Shown here piece by piece: positions 12,131 through 24,873 of a stretch of DNA of 64,000 nt (positions within the stretch are counted from its first letter, which is position 1; every line of letters starts with the position of its first letter). The DNA is from Artocarpus heterophyllus (taxonomy: Eukaryota; Streptophyta; Magnoliopsida; Rosales; Moraceae): contig CM046338.1 in assembly GCA_025403435.1 (NCBI GenBank), positions 18,823,399-18,887,398 on the forward strand, written 5' to 3'. The notes below the pieces were generated by a model. The model was not told where the DNA came from and did not search any database. It saw nothing but the letters and a program-made list of their open reading frames with translations. Made by a program: the position numbers and the translations under genes.

Positions 12131-13408
12131 TATGTGGTATCATTTTATTTTTGAGCAGTTTCAGATTTCTTTTTGCTTATTTTGTACTTATAATCTTAGC
12201 TTTTAACATGATTTTATGAAGCTGAAATTGATCATAATAATGGTGATTTGAGGGCCCAAATTTTCTATTAATAAGTCTTTAATTAGACTAAAATTTTTGA
12301 ATTTGATTGTAGATCCAACGTTTACAGGAATCCGCTCTAATAGAAATTGTTATTGTATCATACAATTTTTTATAACGAAATAACAGCTTCTATTTCACAA
12401 AATTAAAAAAAAAATCTATCAACATAATGTTATTTATTTATTTTCCATCTTAAAAGATTATACTATTAATTTTTATTGGTATCCTAGAAAAATAGTTGCT
12501 ATTTTTCTCATTTTCCTTTTTATTTTTTGAGTATTGTGAAAAACATTTTATTACTAAAGGGCTAACACAATGTTATTTATTTAATTTCTACCTTAAAAGA
12601 TTATACTAATAAAGTAGATGCTATTTTTCTCATTATCCTTTCATTTTTTGAGTATTGTGAAAAACATTTTATTACTAATGGGCTCTTTCTCCAGCATTAG
12701 TGCAAAAGAAGATAAAAATTCAGGGGGGGAATAGAATAGTAAAGTTTCTTACAGTGTGCGCGTGCAATTTGCTTCTTTATGAAATTGGAGTTGCAATCCA
12801 CTACTTGTCGAACCGTGCGGCCGAAATCCGACACAATCCAAGATCGTGTCAACTGGGCTCTTCGTTACATCCACAAAGACCTGCTCTTTTTAATCCTTTT
12901 TTATTTGTACATGTTTATTGTTTTCTTTGAATTTGCATATATTTTCCCAGAACACAAACAGAATACATGAGAAAATTTGTACAGTAAGGAAAAAAAGGGG
13001 GCCAAATTTGGATCTAATTTAACAATCCTAGAAAAAGGGACAAAATTTTATGCTAAATAAATAAATAAATAAATAAATAAGAAAACAATACCTGGACTGT
13101 AAAAAAAGTTGATGGGAACAATAAGCCAAAAAAATGGAAAAACAGAAAACAGAGAAGTAGTGACATTAAAAAAAAAAAAAAATCCCTTGGCTTTTCGTCT
13201 TCTTACAATGACAGGAATTAATTAGATCCAAACAAACAAACAAAAAAAAGTAAACTTGCAGGCCCAATTGCATGCTTCGTTTTTCAATTTTCGTTCCATC
13301 GTTTTGGTTCTTACAATGGTAATGGTAATAATGGGTTTCGCTTTCTGAATCAATCTCCCCCACAAAGTCAAAATCCCTGCAACCCATAGAGAGAGAAATT
13401 CGGACGCC
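12131..13408. other. Spacer between the Tat LTR and the homeodomain gene, with a 120-140 bp tandem duplication
   Basis: At 12135-12142 TGGTATCA, the start of a methionine tRNA primer site, follows the LTR; GAGCAG comes ten bases later. From 12419 to 12684 a segment of about 140 bp is repeated once at about 123 bp (copies 12419-12562 and 12563-12684; both end AACATTTTATTACTAA.GGGCT). An (AAAT)n run lies at about 13056-13081. A 63-codon open frame at 12779-12970 resembles nothing I know. The promoter and 5' leader of the homeodomain gene should lie in the last few hundred bases, but I see no clear TATA box. Confidence 0.6.
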
Positions 13409-16400
13409 ATGGAAGGTATTATTCATGCTTCCTTCTCAGATCATTTTTACGGAGTTAGGTTTTTGTCTTCTCATTGTTTTCACCTTGGTTTGCCTGAGGG
13501 TTTTTTGAATCCCTTTTGCATGCGTCGCTGGATTTTTTTTTTGTCTGTAAGTTTGATTGCGAAAGGTGAAATTCGTGTGTTTGGCTGCTGAGAAAACTCG
13601 TGGGAAATTGAAAGTTTGATTTTTTTTTTTGCCCCCTCATTGTGTTTAAATTTGCTTTATTATTTTTTTTTTTGTGGAAACCGAATTGGGAAATAACTTG
13701 TTGCTTCGTTAGGCGAGTAGTTTGCATTTTAATTTTCTTATCGATTTAATGAATTGCATTTGGTCAATCTGGATAATTAGTGGCCGAATAATTGTTTTGA
13801 GATGCAAGTGTTTATTTCCTGGTATTGATTTGGAATGATTGATAGGCATTTTTCTTTTACCTGTAAAAATTTTGTAAAATATTGATTCTGTGTATTTATT
13901 TATTTATTTTCCCTAATCTCACTCTACTGTTCACAAATTCTTTGGATTGTTTTGCTATGATTTTTACTATTAAACACATAGAAATTTGGATCAATACGCT
14001 TTTGATGAAACTTTACCCAGACTAAGTGAATCTAGTTTTACACTATATAACATTATGGAGAAGTGAGCCAAGTGTTGATTATAGATATATTTCACCACAG
14101 ATTTAGCTCCTAATGGTGTTGATGTTCTTACCGAATAGATCAACTATTTTGCTTGAAAATGCTTGTCACACCGAAATGCTATCTGATTAATCCACCACCT
14201 TACAATCATTTATTGTGTTTGTGTTCTTTTGTTGAGTGCGTTTTGTTGACTCAAATCGCAGGTTTTGTTTCTTGCCAAATCACTTGTGATGTTTGCCATA
14301 GATAATTTCTTTTCATTCTCAGGCATACCTAGCCCTTGTACAAGAGTATGCAGGGTTTGATTTTCCTGCTTGTGGGTTTTTTTGATGTCGGCTTATTGGG
14401 GATAAAATTATTGATGAATGTTGAATGTAACATGATCTCGTATGGTGGGAGAGCTATTAGATACTAAAATGTGGCCTATGGATTTATGATAGATTAAGTA
14501 TAGGATCCTAAAGAGTCTGGCATGCATAATCTAATGAAAAATGTATAGTCTCCAGAGGATGAAGAACTTCGTTTATTTAATATCAGTAAGTGGGATTTTT
14601 CACAAATTTTCAGTTCGGTTCCGTATGTGCATGGTGAGGTTTGGACTAAAATGATTCGTTGTGATTACCATATGAATTAGCTCTTGTTTTTCTATTTTTG
14701 TCCAGAATCAAGTGAAGTGCATTCAGATGAGAATAAAGTTTCTCAAGATAATAAGAAAAGGCAACTTAAGACGCCCTTCCAGGTCATGGCTTTGGAGAAA
14801 TTTTACACTGGTAAACGTGCTTTTCCCTTAATTCCTATCTCATACAACCCAATTGGAGCATGTCTTTGATGCTCTAAAATTGAAATGTTTTACTCTTCCA
14901 GAGCACAAATATCCTACGGAGGAGATGAAATCAGATCTTGCTGAGGAGTTAGGATTGACTGAAAAGCAGATATCTGGATGGTTTTGCCATAGAAGGCTAA
15001 AAGACAAACGGTCATTGAAAGTTGAAAAATGTCCCAGTGGACGGCAAGAACGTTTAAGCGGCATCATTCAGGATCATGGTAGTGGACTCGGTCAAGACTC
15101 ATGTGGCAGCACTAAACATGCGGATTATAGGCATGTTGATCGAAGAGAAGTGGAGAGTCGGAGGCTTTATGGGCATGATTTTCCAGCTGCAGACCTCAGC
15201 CATGAAAATAGGAGTCTTTACACAGAAAGAATTACCGGAATGGATAATACATCTTCAGAAAGTAGCTCGTCTTTACAAGATGGGTTGTTTTCTCAAACTG
15301 AGGATCCTCACAATGTAGAATCTTCTAGGTATCTTGCACAGGATGGACTTGTTGCCCCTCTAAATTCTAAGGGTGCCAGGCACATGGGATACAAGCCCTC
15401 TGGATATTTGAAAGTTAAGGGAGAAATAGAAAATGCTGCTATTACAGCTGTTAAGAGGCAGCTGGGAAGGCAATATCGGGAAGATGGTCCACCACTGGGG
15501 GTAGAATTCGATCCGCTTCCTCCTGGTGCATTTGAATCCCCAATTAGGGATCCTATTCATGGTACGTGATACATCTTTGACGTCAATGAAAAAAAAAAAG
15601 GAAAAAAAATTAGCAACTTTGTACCTTATAATTGGAAAGAAAAAAATAAAAAAATAGAACACACACACACTCACACACACACAACTGTTTATTAATGGCA
15701 TTCTTTTAATCTTTTTATACATCTGTGGATCTTGTTGCTTAACTTTTTTCTATATATATATTTTTATAACCATGCTTTGTCTATATCTGCTTCTTGGTGG
15801 TGCAATAGATATTTTTAGTTACCATAAGTCTATTAGCATTAAGAGCAGTACGTTTGTAGCAGGTTAATCACATAAAAGAGTTTTTTCTTGGTTAATGATG
15901 GCTCATCTAGTAGAATGGTTATTTGCTGTCCAAACCCAAGTAAAAATTGCTTGAAGAGAGGGTGTAAGGATGTATGAGTAAGGTTTATGCTTTTATTTTG
16001 TTATACAAAGGTGCCTATATTCATTTTGGTAAATAATTAGATGCATTGAAAAGCAAGCAATAACGTCAGTTTTGAGATCTTTTTATTGTAGCTAGTTGTC
16101 CTACATGCAAGGCTAATAAGCTGTTTTTCCTAACATCACTACATTTCGTTCAAGCAAGTGGCTTGGGCATGGCAATCTTGAAGTCAATCTTACGATGTTG
16201 GAAAAGTAATTAAACCAAATATTAGGAGATTTGGGTGTGTAGATAGAGAAGATTAAGTCAAAGCTAGAATTAAGGAAATTAGTTAGGGTGATTGATGATT
16301 GATTTTGCATACTTGTTAGTTTCCTCGAATAGATCTCTTGTATTCCTATTTAAGTGTACATTGTATACAGAACATAATATACAGTAATACTATTACGTAT

Positions 16401-19400
16401 TTTCTTGTACAACTCTAATATGGTACCAGAGCCTACTAGATCACTTTGAAAAAAAAAAAAAAAACCCTAGCTGTTCTACAATTTTGCTTTTGCCTAAACT
16501 CAACCACTAGCCACCATGTCTGATGTAGTTTCCGAGTCCACAAACACTCCTGTAAACTGACCTAAAGCCATTGAAACCTAGGTCCCCACTTCGGAATCCC
16601 ACTCCATCCAGATTACTACCGTAAAACTGAATGGAGAGAACTTCTTGTGCTGGTCTCAATCTGTGCGTTTGTACATCCGTGGCAGGGGAAAAATCGGCTA
16701 TTTGATGAGAGAGGACCCTATAGCAGAGGATCCGACTTATCCAACTTGGGATGCGAAGAACTCCATGGTGACGACTAGGTTGGTGAATTCAATGGAGGAA
16801 GACATCATCTCCAACTATATGTGCCATCACACGGCTAAGGAGCTTTGGGACAATGTCAACCAAATGTACTCCGACTTGGGAAATTAGTCCCAAGTGTATG
16901 AGTTGATGCTAAAACTTGGAGAAATCTGTCAAGGTGACGACAGTGTTACTAAGTCCTTTAATTCTTTGAAACGCCTTTAGCAGGATTTAGAATTGTTCAA
17001 TGATTATGAGTGGAAATCCCTAAAGGATTGTAACCACTATAAGAAGACGGTGGAGGACAACCGTATATTTAAATTTCTTATTGGCCTTAATGTTGAGTTT
17101 GATGAGGTTAGAGGAAGGAAAATTGGCAGGTTGCCCCTCCCATCTATTGGGGAAGTATTTTCTGAAGTCTGTCGTGAGGAGAGCCGACGCCTTGTCCTGC
17201 TCGCCAAGAAAAATTCAGGCATCGCGGTTGAAAATTCTGCCCTTGCTGCCGGTATTAATGTTGGCCGATCCACTCCTAAAAACTTTGATGAAAAGTCCCA
17301 CGTTTGGTGTGATCATTGCAATAAACCATTGCCATACGCGTAAAACCTATTGGAAGATTCACGGTAAACTAGCAGATTGGAAGGGCTCGCATGGAGGCCG
17401 GTTTACTCGTTCTCCCGCTGCACACGAGGCCGGATCTATTCCCTTTAACAAAGAGCAGATGGATCACCTTTTGAAGCTGTTGAAATCCAACTCCGGTTTG
17501 TCGGGTACTCCTAGTGCTTCTCTAGCTCAAATAGGTACTAAATCAAATGCCCTATCTTGGTTTTTCCATCTTATTCTACTCCTTGGATCACTGATTCAGG
17601 AGCTTCTGACCATGTGACAAGCTTTTCTCTTTTGTTTCATACTTATAACCCTTGTTTTGGACATGAAAAAATTCGTATAGCAGATGGTTCCTACTCTTCT
17701 ATAGCCGGTAAAGGTTTAGTTAATTTGTCTAAAACCATCTCTCTTAAGTCTGTTCTCCATGTTCCTAAACTTGCTTGTAATCTCCCATCAGTCAGTAAAC
17801 TATGTAGAGCTTCTAAATGTCATGTCACCTTTTTTGAATCTCATTGTGTTTTTAGGACCAAAGCTCGGGGAGAATGATTGGCAATGCTAGAATTATAGAT
17901 GGTCTCTACTATTTTGAAGATGAAGACTCTACAAATAAAAAAGCTCAAGGCTTAAGCAGTATTAGTTCTTATCTCTGTTAAGGATCAAATTATGCTTTGA
18001 CATTATAGGCTAGGGCATCCTAGTTTTTCTTATCTTAAAAAAATTATTTTCTAGTTTATTTCGTGTTTGGATTGTTCCAAGTTTCATTGTAAAAACTGCA
18101 TTTGATCAAAAAGTCATAGAACTATTTATCCTCCAAGGCCTTACCAAGCCTCAAGACCTTTTTATTTAATCCATAGTGATATTTGGGGTTCCTCGAGGAT
18201 CAATACTTTTTCTAGAAAAAAATGGTTTGTGACTTTTATTGACGATCATAAATTTTATGTTGGGTTTATTTAATGAGTGAAAAATCTGAGGTTGAGAAAT
18301 TATTTAAAAATTTTTATTCAATGGTTGAAACCCAATTTCAAACTAACATGGGAATTCTTCATACTGATAATGGCATTGAGTATTTTAAAGAAGTTCTTGG
18401 AAGTTTTTTAAGAGAAAAAGGCATACATCATCAATCTACTTGTGTTGATACACCTCAATAAAATGGTATTGTTGAGCGCAAAAATAAACACTTACTTGAA
18501 GTTTCACGCGCCCACTCGTGTTGTCAACTATAGTACAGCCCTTGATTGTCTTCAAAAACTATTTTTTGAGACGCGTATTTAATCTAACCTTCCCCTTAAA
18601 ATTCTTGGCTGCATTGTTTATGTTCACTTCTCTAGTAAGGGGTAGTCTAAACTAGACCCAAGGGCTGAAAAATGTGTTTTTACTGGTTATGCACCAAATA
18701 AGAGGGGGTATAAATGTTTTAATCCTAAAACTAGGAAAACTGTTGTCTCTATGGATGTTACTTTCCTTGAACATCAACCTTTCAGAAGAATTTTCTTCAA
18801 GGGGAGAAAAAAAGAGAAGCAGCAGAAAATTTTTGGTATGTTTTTCCCACTCCCTTACCTAAACTGTGGATTGTGAAAACTCAAATGGCGATATAAATGT
18901 TATTAATAAAAGGGAAACTATTCTTCCTACTATTATTTTGCTAGGCGTTGTTGAATCCTCGACAGGTGGAGAAATACTAGCTATAGTTACTCAGGAACGT
19001 AACTCAGAGCTTCGTGTTTATTCAAGGAGAAAGAATCATCAAAAGAGTAGAGAGCCTACTGTCCCTTTAGCACAAGCTTAATTTGATGCCCCGGATAATG
19101 AACATGTAAATACTTCAGGTACTCTAGACTTTTCTTTACCTAATGTTGTTTCTACACCTGATGAGTTGCCTGTACAAAATGCCCTTGATATTCCCATATC
19201 TATTAGGAAAGGAACCCGCTCTTGTACTAATCATCCCATTTCCAAATACCTATCCTATGGTAAACTGTCAAAAAAAATAGGGCCTTTACATCCAAAATCT
19301 CTCTTGTTTGTTCCAAGAAACATTCAGGAAGTACTTGATACTCTTGATTGGAAATCAGCAGTGATGGAAGAGATGAATGCTCTAAGGAAAAGTGGGACAG

Positions 19401-22400
19401 AGGAGATCATTGATTTACCCATAGATCAAAAACCAGTTGGGTGCAAATGGGTGTTTACGGTAAAACGTAAGGCAGATGAAAGCATAGAGAGATGCAAAGC
19501 AAGAATTGTGGCTAAGGGGTTTACTCAGACATATGGGGTTGATTACCAAGAAACTTTTGCTCCAGTTGCTAAGATAAACTCCATCCGTGTACTGTTGTCT
19601 CTTGCGGTTGATTTCAACTGGCCCTTACACTAGTTAGATGTTAAGAACGCCTTTCTCAATGGAGATTAAAAAAAAGTGTTCATGAGCTTGCCACCAGGAT
19701 TTGAGGAGTTTTTTAGCCAAAATAAGGTCTACAAGCTCAAGAAATCTCTACATGGTCTTAAACAATCTCTGAGAGCGTGGTTTGAACACTTTCGAAAGGT
19801 TGTGAAAAGCTATGGTTATCATCAAAGCTAAGCTGATCACACTATGTTTTACAAACATTCTGAGAAAGGTAAAATTGCAATCCTAATTATTTATGTGGAT
19901 GACATAATCCTGACAGGTGATGATCTTTAAGAATTGACAAGGTTGAAGGAGAAGATGGCAAAAGACTTTGAGATCAAAGACCTAGGATCGTTGAAGTGTT
20001 TTCTTAGCATGGAATTTGCAAGATCAAGAGAAGGCATCTTTGTAAACCAAAGAAAATACATTCTTAACCTATTCGGAGAGATGGGACTTCTAGGGTATAA
20101 AGCTGTCGAGACCGCGATTGAAGCTAATTTGAAGCTTAATCCTGCTAAACCTAAAGATGTGATTGAAAGGGAAAAGTTTCAACGACTGGTGGGAAGATTA
20201 ATCTACTTGTCACATACTCGTCCTGATACAGCTTTTGCCGTGAGCATGGTGAGCTAGTTTATGCACTCACCAGGACAGGACCACTTTGATGTTGCCTATA
20301 GAATTTTAAGGTATCTAAAGGGAAGCCCTGGAAGGGATCTGATGTTCAAAAAACGTGACAACCTACAGATTGAAGTCTATACTGATGCTGATTGGGCAGG
20401 CAGTACTACTGACAGACGTTCAACTTCAGGCTATTGCACCTTTGTTGGAGGAAACCTTGTTATGTGGTGAAGTAAGAAACAAAGTGTTGTAGCTTGAAGT
20501 AGTGCTGAGGCAGAGTTTAGATCTCTTGCCCATGGAGTTTGTGAGGCAATGTGGATAAAGAGGTTATTAGAAGACTTGAAGATCTCGGTTTCTGTTTCTA
20601 TGAAAGTTTACTGTGACAACAAGGCTACTGTTTCGATTGCTCATAATTCAGTTCTACACGATAGAACAAAACATATTGAAGTTGACAAGCATTTCATCAA
20701 AGAGAAGATCGAGAGTGGCCTAATCTGCATTCCCTATGTACCAACCGCTCAACAGACAGCTGACTTACTCACCAAAGGGCTACACAAAAGGCAGTTTGAA
20801 TTTCTAGTGAGCAAGCTAGCCATGGAAGACATTTACAAGCCAACTTGAGGGGGAGTGTCGGAACATATTCTGTAATTAAGCCAAATATTAGGAGATATGG
20901 GTGTGTAAATAGAGAAGATTAAGTCAAAGCTAGAATTAAGGAAATTAGTTAGTGTGATTGATCGATTGATTTTGTATAGTTGTTAGTTTCCTAGAATAGC
21001 TCTTTTGTATTTCCTATTTAAGGATACATTGTATACTGAACATAATATACAGAAATACTATTACGTATTTTCTCCTCAAACTCTGATATACGACCTTTAA
21101 TATTTTCCCCTCTGAGTTTTGCTGATTGCATTAGCTTATTCTCTGAATTTATCTGTAGTCTTCCAAGGCTTTTACATCTTTTATTCATTCCTTGAGATAG
21201 ATTTTCCTTGACCTTTTATCTTCCTGAAATTTCTTACCTCTCCTATTTTTTTTCCCCTTGGTTTTATTTTCTTTCCTTTACTTTTATAGTAATGGAGAAA
21301 ACTTCATAATGGGCCATGCTGGTTAGTCATCCAGGAGAGAACGGGTGATCTAGTGTATGGGCTGGTTTGTTAATGCTATGGACAAGAGAAGATCCGACAC
21401 AGATGATCCAAATCGCTTTGTTTAGAAGTGGGTTTTGTTTGGCTTGGTTTGCATTAAAACTAAATGCTTGTTCTTGGGTGGAGTTGAGCTCAGGTCTTGT
21501 GGAAGGCCCAGCTCAGGGCACTCTACTGTTTCTACTATCTTCTTGAAGTTGCTTCCAATTTGTTATTCAACATCTTATATTACATTTCTTACTAAACCGT
21601 TTTGCTTCCTCTCTTACAAAACCTTTTTGCTTTATCCGGAATTTTTTTTTAACTAAAACAATGCTCTTAATTCATTATCAGAATAATCTTGGAGGTATAT
21701 AATCTAGAGAATTTTGTTCTAGGAGTTTATGAGAGGGGATGCATGGTAGGCAGAGTGGCTGAATATAAGATATTCTGAAGAGCAAAAGAAATCTTATTTA
21801 AATTGTGCAATTGCCATACGAGTGTTAAGTTATTGGTCCTTGCTAAGGACCAAAACTCTGAGCTCTGTGTAAAATTGAATTAGTAAGTTATTTACTGTTG
21901 ATTTATATGTTTGCTGTCTTGTATATGTTTCTCCATTTAGTTTTTGTATTTGTTACTTCGGTTTAAGTGGAAAATTTTATCTCTAGCAAAATACTTCATT
22001 TTACATCCTGCGGACCTTAGTATTTGAATTTTCGTTTGTATACTATTATATGGGATATTGATTGTAGTCTAATCTGTCTCTTTTGCTGGATGACGTGGCA
22101 GAACCTTATTATGTGGGGAATCCAGTTCTTTCTCATTCTCCAGATATTTCTTTAGTGAAAAGGCAGCCCAGTCCTACCGTAAGTGGCTTTTCTTTTACAT
22201 TCCATTAAAATTTGATAAATTAAGTGAGACAAACTGTTTTTGTTACGAATATGATGACTAGTTATGAAAATCCCTCGTTCTGATTATCTAAAGCCTTATT
22301 TTGTCCCCTCAAAAAAAAAAAAAAGAAGAAACCTCATTTTGTTAGGACATTTAATTGTTTAATAATATCACTAAATGATAATGCTTCTTGTTATAATTTC

Positions 22401-24205
22401 ACAGTAATTTTTCAGCCGTGGATATTTTAGGAGACAATATGGTCCTATATTTCAAGAAGTATATAAAAAACAATTAAACTAAGCTATTTTCCTTTAAAAT
22501 CTATATGATTTATTGTGGATGACATTAGTAAAATTCTGGTTCCAAGTTCATCACATAGAATCCCTAAGAGAATGTCCTTGTAGTTAAGCCATCATAATTT
22601 AACTACAACCCAGGAGTTTGATTCCCTCCCTAGAGAAATGACAGAAGCCCAATAAAATTTTCTGTGACGCTTTTGTGTTGAATGTTTATGCATACTCAAC
22701 AATTTCGATACATTCAAATTATTTTCTTTTCTTTAAGCAAGTGAACTGCTCTTTTGCTAACTTTTGTCTCTCATTTACATAATTGTTTCTCTTATTTTAA
22801 TGGTTTGCAGGGATATGAAGTACATAATTCTAAGTTGAGTTCTAGAGACTCGTATTTGCAAGAAACCCCCGGTATCGTGCATGGGGTCAACCATCAGGAG
22901 AAGAAACATTGCAATCAATTAAGACAAAAGTCAACTTATCTTGATCATACTAGTATCTTCCCTGGCCGAACCTCATCCTTGGATATGTGTGATGATTCTA
23001 GTTATAAAAGCAACAGGAGTCGTAAAATGGGCTCTAAACATGGTGTCGAGGGAATGGCATCAGATTCTTTTCTCAACCATCAAGGTCATTATGGTGGAAA
23101 AATTGCAAGCAAACAATCACTGTCTGGGTTACATGACGATGATGTCCTAAGCCCTAAGATTGCCCAAAGGAGTGAACACCCCAAGTTTAAGGCCTCAATC
23201 TCTACAAGAAATCATTATGGGACACCTGATATGGAGGAGAAAGGAATGTCCTCTATAATGGCACGGGTATTTACTTTTGTACGTCATCATGAAATTACCC
23301 TCCTATTGAAAGTTCTTCGCTTTAAACTCTATGGTTAATACGTACGTGCAGGAGGATAAATTTGGTGGAGAAGGAAAGGCCATGAAAGATGTTAAAGTAA
23401 AGATGAAGCCTGTAAGTGAAATGATTTAATTGATCTATTTGAAAAACGTGCATATGCTATAACTTGCTTATAATTCTGGCTTATTTTTGGTTCGCTTTGT
23501 TATTGACACCCATTAAGTTTTGCTTAAATTAAAGGTCGGAAGAAGAGTTAGAGTTGATGTTCCACGGCAAGAGAATGTCACCAATTCATCCTTCTCTGAG
23601 ATGCTACCTCGTAAGAATCACGTGACAGGGTTAGTGGAATCCTTCTATGATTGTAGTCTCAGTACTTTTCTAGAAACACATGCAAGAGTCCATATACATA
23701 TATATATATATGACAATAGTTTCATTGCTTGCATACATACTTGCATAGGATTTGTTAACGTATTTACGCTTGATGGTTATATGTCTGTTGCTTTTAGACA
23801 CTCTTGCTAGGGGGTTGCAAAATTACTTTTCAATAATAATGGAGATCCAATATGCTTTACATATGGGATTTGCGACTCATTGGTCAGTTAGGATCTCATA
23901 TCATTGTTTGGGGCTTTTGCAAGTTGGTTTCCATGATGGTTGTGTGTAAATTTCCTCATTCTGGTTTCGTGACTTGGTGTCTATTTGGTATGTTGTTATG
24001 GTAGACGGGGTTTTTAGTGGGACAAAGTTCAATTCTTCAAATTATGATATCAAGCCTAGAAATTTGATTGGTCCCTCCAATGCTTTTCGGGTTTTGTTGC
24101 AATTTGTTTGTCTAAGCGCATCGTATATGATGTAGATCTGCCTTGGAGCTTCCATCTAGCTTCAGTGAGGATGAAACTGCAGAAACAAGTTCTTCTGGTG
24201 ATTGA
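13409..24205 (+). CDS. Homeodomain-like protein (WFCHRR class), 8 coding exons, 509 aa
   Basis: Exons: 13409-13415, 14706-14810, 14902-15561, 22102-22178, 22811-23266, 23352-23411, 23535-23629 and 24136-24205. All junctions are GT-AG, and the phases fit without any stop (1530 nt). The first coding exon is only 7 nt (ATGGAAG), so the protein begins [13 protein letters not shown]. Residues about 19-77 form a homeodomain: [18 protein letters not shown], then [11 protein letters not shown], then recognition helix [11 protein letters not shown] at 64-74, where classic proteins have WFQNRR. The same variant occurs in plant DDT-homeodomain (RINGLET-type) proteins. At about 233-248 lies [16 protein letters not shown], also shared with that group; no DDT domain is present. 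The rest is polar and low in structure; the C-terminus is acidic ([15 protein letters not shown]). It is probably a nuclear DNA- or chromatin-binding protein. Intron 3 is 6540 bp because a copia element lies in it on the same strand; splice sites remain good, so the gene looks functional. Confidence 0.92.
16196..16420 (+). repeat. 5' LTR of copia 1
   Basis: Starts TGTTGGAAAAG and ends ACTCTAATA, immediately followed by the primer site. About 90% identical to the LTR at 20856. Confidence 0.93.
16513..20848 (+). pseudogene. gag-pol of copia 1, multiply disrupted
   Basis: The remnant starts near ATGTCTGATGTAG. Blocks in order: gag ([16 protein letters not shown] at about 16750); a zinc knuckle starting CDHCNK near 17308 whose distal part ([10 protein letters not shown]) is in another frame; protease TDSGASDH (about 17589-17612); GAG-pre-integrase (about 18000); integrase core (IHSDIWGS near 18170; HTDNGIEYF near 18360); RT with [10 protein letters not shown] (about 19440) and YVDD at 19892-19903; RNase H with [18 protein letters not shown] near 20380; and a C-terminal [13 protein letters not shown] segment. 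Stops are numerous and the frame changes at least near the zinc knuckle and after the integrase core. It resembles copia 2 closely in order and motifs, so both probably belong to the same lineage. Confidence 0.9.
20856..21088 (+). repeat. 3' LTR of copia 1
   Basis: Starts TGTCGGAAC and ends CTCTGATA, then the TSD TACGA. It carries an 8 bp insertion near its start relative to the 5' copy. Confidence 0.93.
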
Positions 24206-24660
24206 ACTTCTGGTAAGATGCATGGACTGATAGCGTAAAGTGATTCTCTCTCTAGACTCTTGAGCATGTATGGTTGGATAAGAGGATTTATGTGGCATAG
24301 CAACTCCAGAAGTACTAAAAGGTTCTCTGTCGTCACCAGCTAAAAAAGTTTTCTTTCGGCCACCAGTTTCTTCTACCCGATTACTCGCCCTGTTCATAAG
24401 TGTAGAAAATATTTTTTGTATTTAATTTGATTATATTGCTTGGATTTGCTACAGATTGAAGTAGTTGGTTGTAAATGTCGTCTGCCTTGATCTGCTGCTA
24501 CACTAGAGGTGCCCAAAACAAGACTTCTTTTAGTAGTTTGATGCTAGTTTCTACAGGTTTTCATTGCTCTCTCTCTCTCTCTCTTTTTTTTTTTTTTCGT
24601 TATATGGAAAAAATCCTTTTCTCCTATTTGAAACATGAGATTGAACGAGTTTACTAGTTA
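24206..24660 (+). other. 3' untranslated region of the homeodomain gene with a probable UTR intron
   Basis: Just after the stop, TTCTG|GTAAGATG (donor 24212) and TTTGCTACAG|ATTGAAG (acceptor end about 24453) define a good GT-AG intron in the UTR. Its acceptor side is T-rich. The remaining UTR runs past a (CT)n tract at 24568-24583 and a T run. The polyadenylation site is not clear. If the intron were spliced late, it could expose the mRNA to nonsense-mediated decay; that is inference. Confidence 0.55.
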
Positions 24661-24873
24661 ATAAGTAAAATCAATAGTTCTCTTTCATGGATTGTTAAAG
24701 GTAATCAATAGGAGAAATGTCAAATTTTCAGGCCTGTTTGAGAAATTAATGTGCTAAAAACTCTTTAAAATTGTGTTTGGTTGTGTATGATGGTATGCCT
24801 TTGAGCACAATTTTTTTTATTATAATTAAAACCTAAATTTAATTCTAAAAAACTAATTATTAATATATGAATG

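Larger units (their letters stand above)
1..12142 (+). mobile_element. Degenerate Ty3/gypsy retrotransposon, Tat type, 5' end outside window
   Basis: Order on + is gag end, protease, [nested LTR], RT, RNase H, integrase, tandem repeat, antisense gene on -, polypurine tract and LTR. An extra RNase H-like segment after RT, a long 3' region and an antisense gene are features of the Tat/Ogre/Retand group, from family knowledge. Coding parts are full of stops and frame changes, so the copy is dead. The 5' LTR and the start of gag lie before position 1, so no target duplication can be checked for the whole element. Confidence 0.85.
16196..21088 (+). mobile_element. Ty1/copia retrotransposon 1, in intron 3 of the homeodomain gene
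   Basis: Two LTRs (225 and 233 bp) border a degenerate gag-pol. The target duplication TACGA is exact (16191-16195 and 21089-21093). LTRs begin TG and end ATA. A primer site TGGTACCAGAGCC (complement of initiator methionine tRNA) follows the 5' LTR at 16421, and the polypurine tract TTGAGGGGGAG precedes the 3' LTR. LTR difference by hand is near 9% plus small indels, so this is the oldest of the three copia elements here. It has the same direction as the host gene. Confidence 0.95.

Noticed and set aside
12779..12970. 63-codon frame upstream of the homeodomain gene
   Set aside because: A short stretch (DTIQDRVNWALRYIHKDLL) looks protein-like, but no family is recognised and no gene structure can be built.
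13409..13591. 60-codon open frame from the homeodomain start codon
   Set aside because: The frame runs into intron 1. Splicing after 7 nt gives a good donor and keeps the phase with exon 2.
22560..22640. SINE-like stretch in intron 4 (AACCCAGGAGTTTGATTCC)
   Set aside because: Weak B box similarity only; no clear ends or target duplication.
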